The notes below the pieces were generated by a model, which made no database searches, was not told the DNA's origin, and worked only from the letters and a program-made list of their open reading frames with translations. The position numbers and the translations under genes are program-made. Shown here in pieces: positions 28,823-33,934 of a DNA stretch of 33,934 nt (position 1 is the first letter of the stretch; the number at the start of each line of letters is the position of its first letter). The DNA is from Betaproteobacteria bacterium (GTDB lineage: Bacteria > Pseudomonadota > Gammaproteobacteria > Burkholderiales > Thiobacillaceae): assembly GCA_016873935.1 (NCBI GenBank), contig VGVT01000025.1, forward strand, positions 1-33,934, read 5' to 3'.

Positions 28823-30812
28823 CCTCGCCCGCGCCCGGGACGCCCTGCGATGCCTTGACCCTGGTTGCAGCCGCGAGGAATGGGTCAGGGCCGGAATGGC
28901 CGCCAAGGCCGCCGGTCTGAGCCTGGACGACTTCACGGCCTGGAGCAGTCAGGCCGCGAACTTCGGCGGTGAGCGGGATTGCGCAACGGTCTGGCGTTCG
29001 TTTTCCGATGGTCCAGTGAAGGCTGGGACACTGTTCAGCATGGCTTTCGCTGCAGGTTGGAAAGACCCGACGAAAACGACGCGCAGAAACGGCCATAGAG
29101 CGCCGCAAATCGCCCGGCCCATACCGAACCCTATCCACCGCGACAAAACCCCGCCACGGGCCACTATGACGGCCCTGGGCCTATGGGAACGGTTCGAGCC
29201 CGCCACCGAGGCCCACGGGTACATCCGCGCCAAGCGTGGCCGCCCGGATGGCCTGCGCGTGGTGCCTGCGGACGAAGCCCTGAGCATCGCCGGGCAGCGA
29301 GTGGCGGGCTGGCTGGTGGTGCCGGCTTGGTCTCTGTCCGGTGAACTGCGCACCCTGCAATTCATACCGCCGCCGGGCCAGGGCAAGAAGCTGAACCTAC
29401 CCGGTGCGTCCTTCGAGGACGGCTTGTTCGTGGTGGGGGACCTGGCAGAGTCCGGCCGCATCTCCATCGTGGAGGGCATCGGCCAGGCCTGGGCTTGCTG
29501 GAGCGCCACGGGTTGCGCTGCCGTGTTGTGCTTCGGGGCTGGACGCACGGCGACGGTGGCGGACATCCTGCGCCGCGCCTATCCAGACCGCCGCATGATT
29601 CTGGTGCCCGACCGGGGCAAGGAAGCCCAGGCCGCAAGCATTGCCCGAGCAGTACGCGGTGAGTGGGTGGAACTACCCCAGGACAAGCCCACCAACTACG
29701 ACGCCAACGACTACGCCTTGGAGCATGGCGCGGAGGAACTGGCCGAACTGCTGTGCCAGGCCAAGACGCTGCCCATGCGTTACCGCCTGCTGGGCGCATC
29801 GGAGTTGATGAACCTGCCGCCCCTGCGCTGGCTGGTGCGTGGCGTGCTACCCGCGCAAGGTCTCGCCGCGCTGTATGGGGCGAGTGGCAGCGGCAAGAGC
29901 TTCCTGGCCCTGGACCTGTGCGCAGCCGTGGCCGCCGGAAAAGAATGGTTCGACTGCCGGGTAAGCCGTGCCACCGTGGCCTATGTGGCACTGGAGGGCG
30001 AGGCCGGATTCGCGCAACGTGTGCAGGCATGGCAACTGCACCAGGGGCATGACCTGCCTATCGGTTTGCACTTTGTCATGCAGCCCTTCGACCTGCGCAG
30101 TCTGGAGGACGTGGACGAGATGGCCGAGGCCGTGGTGGCTTCGGGAGGTGCCGGTGGCCTGCTGGTTATCGACACCCTGAACCGGGCCGCGCCGGGCATG
30201 GACGAGAACTCCAGCGTGGACATGGGACTGCTGGTTGCCGCCGCCAAGGCCTTGCAAGCGAAGCTGGGCGGGGTGGTGCTGTTAATTCACCACTCCGGGA
30301 AGGACCAGGCCAAGGGACTGCGCGGGCATTCCAGCCTGCACGCCGCCCTGGATGCCGCCATCGAGGTGACCCGCGTTGATGACCGCCGCGACTGGCGCAT
30401 CGCCAAGGCCAAGGACGGCAACGACGGCGAGGCCTACCCCTTCCGGCTGGCGGTGGTGGACATCGGCCTGGATGACGACGGCGAACCTGTCACATCCTGC
30501 GTGGTGGAACCCGACACAGGCCCCGCCGAGTTTCGCCGGGTGCTGCCGCCCAAGTCCGGCAATCAGCGGGTGGCCTGGGACGCCCTGGGCGAGATGTTGC
30601 GCCAGGCCGGGGATGCACGCCCCAAGGACGCCCCCGAAACCCTGCCATTGAACCGGCCCGCCGTGACACTGGACGCCGCCATAGACCGCATCCGCGAACA
30701 ACTTGCGGAGGTGGAACCCAAGCGCAAGACCGAACGCGCCAAGCAGGCTTTGACGGGGCTCCAGGGAAAGGGGCTGATTGCCGTGGACCGGGGGTTCGTA
30801 TGGGTGCGCTGA
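28815..30812 (+). CDS. TOPRIM primase / RepA-like helicase replication protein
   Basis: This 665-residue multi-domain replication protein begins with a PriCT-like helical domain (1-70: RARDALRCLDPGCSREEWVRAGMAAKAAG). A TOPRIM-like region follows (about 150-285: VPAWSLSGELRTLQFIPP, ISIVEGIGQAWACWSATG, MILVPDRGKEAQA). Then comes a RecA/RepA-type helicase ATPase with Walker A GASGSGKSFLALDL (355-363) and Walker B LLVIDTLNRAAPG (about 450), plus IHHSGKDQAKGLRGHSSLHAALD. A short helical tail follows. The architecture resembles plasmid and satellite replication proteins, so the element may replicate after excision. It overlaps the preceding gene by 8 nt. Confidence 0.85.
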   Translation: MDSLARARDALRCLDPGCSREEWVRAGMAAKAAGLSLDDFTAWSSQAANFGGERDCATVWRSFSDGPVKAGTLFSMAFAAGWKDPTKTTRRNGHRAPQIARPIPNPIHRDKTPPRATMTALGLWERFEPATEAHGYIRAKRGRPDGLRVVPADEALSIAGQRVAGWLVVPAWSLSGELRTLQFIPPPGQGKKLNLPGASFEDGLFVVGDLAESGRISIVEGIGQAWACWSATGCAAVLCFGAGRTATVADILRRAYPDRRMILVPDRGKEAQAASIARAVRGEWVELPQDKPTNYDANDYALEHGAEELAELLCQAKTLPMRYRLLGASELMNLPPLRWLVRGVLPAQGLAALYGASGSGKSFLALDLCAAVAAGKEWFDCRVSRATVAYVALEGEAGFAQRVQAWQLHQGHDLPIGLHFVMQPFDLRSLEDVDEMAEAVVASGGAGGLLVIDTLNRAAPGMDENSSVDMGLLVAAAKALQAKLGGVVLLIHHSGKDQAKGLRGHSSLHAALDAAIEVTRVDDRRDWRIAKAKDGNDGEAYPFRLAVVDIGLDDDGEPVTSCVVEPDTGPAEFRRVLPPKSGNQRVAWDALGEMLRQAGDARPKDAPETLPLNRPAVTLDAAIDRIREQLAEVEPKRKTERAKQALTGLQGKGLIAVDRGFVWVR

Positions 30813-30816
30813 AACC

Positions 30817-30908
30817 TTCCCGCGATTCCCGCCACGGGAAGATTCGGGAACTGCCGGGTTTTCCCGCGATTCCCGCCGCCCCTATAAGGGGCGGGAAACG
30901 GCGGGAAG
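30817..30908. repeat. CGGGAA-motif cluster, copy 2, with a hairpin
   Basis: A 17-bp direct repeat TTCCCGCGATTCCCGCC occurs at 30817-30833 and 30861-30877. TTCCCG or CGGGAA occurs eight times within about 95 bp, and CCGCCCCT-ATA-AGGGGCGG (30876-30894) forms a strong hairpin. It lies between the primase-helicase and SSB genes. It could be an iteron-type origin, a repressor array or an mRNA structure. Confidence 0.65.
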
Positions 30909-30984
30909 GGAAATTCCGGGCATGGCTGCATCGCCTGGTGCTGGTGTTTGCCAGCCTTGGCGCTTACTTCTGAGAGGTGGAACG

Positions 30985-31374
30985 ATGATTGACGGACAGA
31001 TAGGCGGGAAGCTCTACGGCAAGCCCGCGCAACGGGTAGGGCAGAGCGGCAAGCCCTTTGTCACGGCCAAGGTGCGCACTCCGACCGCTGACGGCGACGC
31101 GCTGTTCGTGAACGTGATTGCCTTCGACAAGGGGGTGTGCGCTGTCCTTCTGGCGCTCCAGGAAGGGGACAGCGTGAGCCTGTCCGGGGTGCTGACGCCG
31201 AAGGTCTGGAGCCACAACGGCGAGGCCCGCGCCGCCCTGGACATGGTGGCCCATGCCGCATTGACCGCCTACCACGTCAACCGCAAGCGGCAGGCTGTGA
31301 AGGGTGAGCCGAAACCGCGACAGGACCCTGGGCCTGCGGGCCTGGATGATGGCCCCCCTTGGGAGGGCACGTAA
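30985..31374 (+). CDS. ssb: Single-stranded DNA-binding protein (OB fold)
   Basis: This 129-residue SSB-like protein has an OB-fold core (residues 5-105: GGKLYGKPAQRVGQSGKPFVTAKVRTPTADGDALFVNVIAFDKGVCAVLLALQEGDSVSLSGVLTPKVW), then a basic linker and an acidic tail ending GLDDGPPWEGT, which recalls the protein-docking tip (DDDIPF) of SSBs. ATG 30985 has GAGGTGG upstream. It follows the primase-helicase and belongs to the replication module. Its stop overlaps the next start (TAATG). It is probably element-specific and not the host SSB. Confidence 0.8.
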   Translation: MIDGQIGGKLYGKPAQRVGQSGKPFVTAKVRTPTADGDALFVNVIAFDKGVCAVLLALQEGDSVSLSGVLTPKVWSHNGEARAALDMVAHAALTAYHVNRKRQAVKGEPKPRQDPGPAGLDDGPPWEGT

Positions 31375-32048
31375 TGGCGGCGAAGAAGAAGTCCGATGGA
31401 CCTAAGCTCCCTCCTGGACCGGTGAAAGGCCCGGCTGCCCTGAACATTTTGACCAAGCCCGGCGAGAGCAACGAGGCCGCCATTGCCAGACATGTGATGA
31501 ATCCGGCGTTCAGCAACGTCCTTTCGATGAAAGCCTATGCCGCGCGCGAATGGGGCGCGGACAACTTGTACCTCGCCGAATTGGCTGAGGCACTCGAAGC
31601 CCAGGTAAAGGCCACCAAGGCGGGGAATCTGTCGCATGCGGAAGGTTTACTCGTGGCCCAGGCACATTCGCTGAACGCCATCTACAACGGACTCGCCCAG
31701 CGAGCTATGTTGAACTTCAACGAGTACCCCGATGCTGGAGAGAAATACTTGCGTTTGGCCTTGAAGGCGCAGAGTCAATGCCGGGCGACGTTGGAAACCC
31801 TGGCGAACATCAAGAACCCGCCGGTGGTCTATGCGCGGCAGGCGAACGTAACGACAGGCCCGCAGCAAGTGAACAACGGCGTTCCTGCGTGTGCGCGGGA
31901 AAACGGAATCGAGCAAAGCGAACTGTCAGAGGTGGGCCATGAGCTACTACCGGACGCCCGAGCATCGGGCAGCGAGTGCGGCACGGTGCCGACTGCATCG
32001 GCCGTGGGAGAAATCCACGGGGCCAAGGTCGGCAGAGGGAAAGGCTAA
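31374..32048 (+). CDS. Conserved element-associated protein, 224 residues
   Basis: This protein is of unknown function, translated by TAATG overlap from ssb; GGGAGGG lies 7 nt before the ATG. It has a lysine-rich start, a predominantly helical body (residues 40-150: LAELAEALEAQVKATKAGNLSHAEGLLVAQAHSLNAIYNGLAQRAML) and a conserved-looking NVTTGPQQVNNGV motif near 165, before a low-complexity tail. I recall a family of uncharacterised proteins in Burkholderia/Ralstonia-type elements with the same TGPQQVNNG motif. No catalytic residues are evident. The C-terminal 36 codons overlap the next gene in another frame. Confidence 0.75.
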   Translation: MAAKKKSDGPKLPPGPVKGPAALNILTKPGESNEAAIARHVMNPAFSNVLSMKAYAAREWGADNLYLAELAEALEAQVKATKAGNLSHAEGLLVAQAHSLNAIYNGLAQRAMLNFNEYPDAGEKYLRLALKAQSQCRATLETLANIKNPPVVYARQANVTTGPQQVNNGVPACARENGIEQSELSEVGHELLPDARASGSECGTVPTASAVGEIHGAKVGRGKG

Positions 32049-32133
32049 GGTGGCGCGGAATGCCTGGAAGGGAGGGGAGCGTCTAGTGTTGAGGTCGCTG
32101 GCGAAGGTGTTGAAGGCGCAACGTGATGCCTAG
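31939..32133 (+). CDS. Small STGPR-motif protein overlapping its neighbour
   Basis: This 64-residue basic protein is encoded in the +1 frame relative to the 224-residue gene, with which it shares 110 bp. ATG 31939 has GAGGT 7 nt upstream. The sequence MSYYRTPEHRAASAARCRLHRPWEKSTGPRSAEGKAKVARNAWKGG matches a pattern common to small proteobacterial element proteins (WxPWExSTGPxxxEGKxxxxxNA). The motif and ribosome site argue that the long overlap is genuine. Function is unknown; the charge suggests nucleic acid or protein binding. Confidence 0.7.
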   Translation: MSYYRTPEHRAASAARCRLHRPWEKSTGPRSAEGKAKVARNAWKGGERLVLRSLAKVLKAQRDA

Positions 32134-32156
32134 CCAGCAACGATTGCCTCAGCCTG

Positions 32157-33650
32157 TCAGGGGAGTATGGCTTCGTTGAAAAACTGTTCGGCCTTGTCGG
32201 GATCCAATTTTGATAATTTGCGATAGATTTCCATCACCTTGCTGGTCTGGCCATTTTTCTTGTAGGTGATGCCCAAGCCGTACCAAGCGTCAGCATCTTT
32301 CTGGTCGATACGCAAAGCCTGCTGAAAGGCCTCGATCGCCTTGGAGAATTGACCGGTCTCCACATAGGCAATTCCCAGGTTGTGCCAAGCTGATGATTCC
32401 TTCGGGTCGATGCGCACAGCTTGCTGGTAAGCCTCGATCGCCTTCGATGTTTGACTGGACTTGGAATAGGCTAAGCCCAGATAAAACCAAGAACCTGCAT
32501 CATTTTGGTCTATACGCAATGCCTGTCGATAGGCCTCGATCGCCTTAGTGAGTTGACCCGAGTCTATATAGGCTTTGCCGAGCAGTTGCCACCAATCAGC
32601 CCTTTCCGGTTTGATGCGCACGGCCTGTTGATAGGCATCAATCGCATTCGTGAGTTGACCGGCGTCTTTATAGGCGTGGCCGAGGACGGCCCACTTATCG
32701 GCATTAGGGTCGATGCGTAGGTCTTGTTGATAGGCCTCGATCGCCTTCGTGAGTTGACCGGCTAACTCGTAGGTCAAGCCGAGGAGGAACCAGCCAAGAG
32801 CGTCATCCGGCTTGATGCGCAGGGCCTGTTCCTTGGCCTCGAACATCTTCGCGTCTTGACCGGTCTCTTCATAGGCGCGGCCGAGGTAGTTCCACGCTTC
32901 AGCACTCCTTGGTTGTGCTTCCGTCCAGCGTTGGGCGTGCCGAAGCAAGGCGGGCCAATCCTTTTTTTCCACCAGAGCGCCTGCCTTGTTCAACCATGCG
33001 GCTCCATCCTGTTCGGTTTGGGCTTGTGAGGCATGCCGCTCTGGCAAAGCCTTCACCCACTCCACTGGCACGGCGAAATTGAGTTGCTGCCCTTTGTCCA
33101 GATAGAAGGTCGGCAGACCGATCAAGCGGCCCTCGTCGTCGAACAGGCCGCCGCCGCTGGAACCTGGGGAGATTGGCGCGGTGGTCTGGATGTAGCGTCC
33201 GCCGTCCATCTCGCGCAGGCTGGAGACGATGCCTTCAGACAGGGTGAGTTCGAGTCCCCGTGGCGCGCCGATGACGTATACCCGCTGACCGACCTTCAGA
33301 TTGCGGGTTGCGCCCAAGGTAGCGGGCATGGCGTTCAGCCCCGGCACGGTCAGGCTGCACACATCCCGGTCCCAGTCGCTGTGCCTGATTGTGGCTGGGT
33401 AGGTCTTGTTGCTGTAGTGGATCGAGTAGTCGAGGGCGCCTTTCAGAACATGGCAGTTGGTCGCCACTTCGCCACCCGGCAGGACGACGCCGCTGCCCTG
33501 GCTCTGCTTCTTGCCCTTGGCATCAGCGCCATACACAACGACCACGCTTGGGGATGCTTGCTCGAATATCTCGCTGGCCGTCTTGGCTTGGGCCTGGACA
33601 GCGAACACCGCAACGGCGAAGGAAATACAGACTCTGATGGAGACTCGCAT
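32157..33650 (-). CDS. Secreted trypsin-like serine protease with TPR repeats
   Basis: This 497-residue protein has a signal peptide (about 1-22, cleavage after AQA). A DegP/HtrA-like S1 protease domain follows (about 25-205) with a catalytic triad at His67 (ATNCHVLKG), Asp96 (DWDRDVC) and Ser165 (PGSSGGGLF). No PDZ domain is present. From about 230 to 490 there are seven or so tetratricopeptide repeats of 34 residues, such as IDAYQQAVRIKPERADWWQLLGKAYIDSGQLTKA. It is likely periplasmic, with the TPRs binding a partner or substrate. It is transcribed opposite to the rest of the element. An IS256-type element begins about 68 bp upstream, which may have altered its promoter. Confidence 0.88.
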   Translation of the reverse strand: MRVSIRVCISFAVAVFAVQAQAKTASEIFEQASPSVVVVYGADAKGKKQSQGSGVVLPGGEVATNCHVLKGALDYSIHYSNKTYPATIRHSDWDRDVCSLTVPGLNAMPATLGATRNLKVGQRVYVIGAPRGLELTLSEGIVSSLREMDGGRYIQTTAPISPGSSGGGLFDDEGRLIGLPTFYLDKGQQLNFAVPVEWVKALPERHASQAQTEQDGAAWLNKAGALVEKKDWPALLRHAQRWTEAQPRSAEAWNYLGRAYEETGQDAKMFEAKEQALRIKPDDALGWFLLGLTYELAGQLTKAIEAYQQDLRIDPNADKWAVLGHAYKDAGQLTNAIDAYQQAVRIKPERADWWQLLGKAYIDSGQLTKAIEAYRQALRIDQNDAGSWFYLGLAYSKSSQTSKAIEAYQQAVRIDPKESSAWHNLGIAYVETGQFSKAIEAFQQALRIDQKDADAWYGLGITYKKNGQTSKVMEIYRKLSKLDPDKAEQFFNEAILP

Positions 33651-33718
33651 AACTTACCCGTTCCCAGAAACGGTCTGGTAGCGACCAATTCTGAGCATAG
33701 TCACAAGTGACCACCTGG

Positions 33719-33934
33719 AGGGTGTAAGAATTTTTGTGTAAACGGTCCCCCGGCAGGAAACTGCCGCATTGCCAGGAGCGATGATGACCGTACTGAAGCA
33801 CGATGTACCCCCCGAGCTGATAGATAGCCTGTTAGCGAATTACCGAAAGCCGGAAGACCTGATTGGCGAGAACGGGTTGCTCAAGCAACTCACCAAGCTG
33901 GTAGTCGAGAGGGCGCTGGAAGCCGAGATGGCCA
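33719..33934 (+). mobile_element. IS256-family insertion sequence, left end (partial)
   Basis: The sequence GGGTGTAAGAATTTTTGTGT, then AAACG, starting at about 33719, has the look of an IS256-family terminal inverted repeat. It is followed 65 bp later by the start of a Mutator-type transposase. The right end is beyond the window, so target duplication cannot be checked. Confidence 0.8.
33784..33934 (+). CDS. IS256-family transposase (N-terminus only)
   Basis: Fifty codons are visible. The sequence LIDSLLANYRKPEDLIGENG, followed by LLKQLTKLVVERALEAEMA, is the conserved N-terminus of IS256/Mutator-type DDE transposases. ATG 33784 is preferred over ATG 33781 because AGGAG then sits 6 nt upstream. 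A small hairpin, CGGCAG-GAAA-CTGCCG (33751-33766), lies between the terminal repeat and the start. The gene continues beyond the right edge. Confidence 0.9.
   Translation, partial: MTVLKHDVPPELIDSLLANYRKPEDLIGENGLLKQLTKLVVERALEAEMA

Larger units (their letters stand above)
25505..33934. mobile_element. Left part of an integrative element inserted in tRNA-Arg(CCT)
   Basis: The boundary is a 3' tRNA-Arg fragment (25505-25549), followed at 25716 by a tyrosine integrase and then small DNA-binding proteins, a primase-helicase, an SSB and a protease, with an IS256-type insertion at the edge. The tRNA lies on the minus strand, so the restored full tRNA-Arg is expected beyond the right edge. No capsid, terminase, relaxase or type IV secretion gene is visible in 8.4 kb. 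A plasmid-like integrative element or a phage satellite both fit. Confidence 0.85.

Overview
The window is a GC-rich proteobacterial chromosome segment. It is most likely betaproteobacterial: it has an Ala/Lys/Pro-repeat histone-like protein, Hda, a lysA-lptM/cyaY arrangement, trpGD and a prpEBCD cluster, and its tRNA-Glu 3' end (TAACC then GGGGTTCGAATCCCC) is of the kind expected in that class. The species cannot be named from sequence alone.

Layout. (1) 1-4029 is the right end of an integrative element. It carries a dense set of toxin-antitoxin and regulator genes (an MqsA-like/DUF4258 pair, a small HTH gene with two small partners, higBA followed by a truncated hicB-like gene) and a tyrosine integrase. 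It ends at a 3' fragment of tRNA-Glu with that tRNA's terminator still in place. (2) 4030-25504 is host core: a 12-codon relic of mscL, nadA, hda with a glycosyltransferase-like gene, a thioredoxin, a histone H1-like repeat protein, lysA-lptM facing cyaY, two tandem single-domain cyclic-nucleotide-binding proteins, an AEC permease, a DnaQ-exonuclease/GIY-YIG fusion behind a DnaA-box-like cluster, the 2-methylcitrate operon prpE-B-C-D, a PhnD-PAS-PAS-GGDEF diguanylate cyclase, and trpG-trpD. (3) 25505 to the right edge is a second, unrelated integrative element. It starts at a 3' fragment of tRNA-Arg(CCT) and carries another tyrosine integrase, small DNA-binding proteins, a TOPRIM/RepA-like primase-helicase, an SSB, two overlapping small genes, a secreted trypsin-like protease with TPR repeats, and the left end of an IS256-family insertion sequence.

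How the parts fit. The two elements face away from each other, so 21.5 kb of core is bracketed by two tRNA-anchored insertions. Each integrase is preceded by direct repeats spaced exactly 11 bp that look like arm-type or autoregulatory sites. The right element looks like a plasmid- or satellite-type replicon (primase-helicase, SSB, small HTH proteins) whose intergenic gaps share a CGGGAA/TTCCCG motif. In the core, the prp operon makes the enzymes that convert propionate to pyruvate and succinate, and all three of its internal gaps are filled by dispersed palindromic repeats. The most notable observations are the paired tRNA-remnant boundaries with their 11-bp repeats, the mscL relic ending at a perfect hairpin, the repeat-filled prp operon, the CGGGAA clusters around the replication module, and the DnaA-box cluster.
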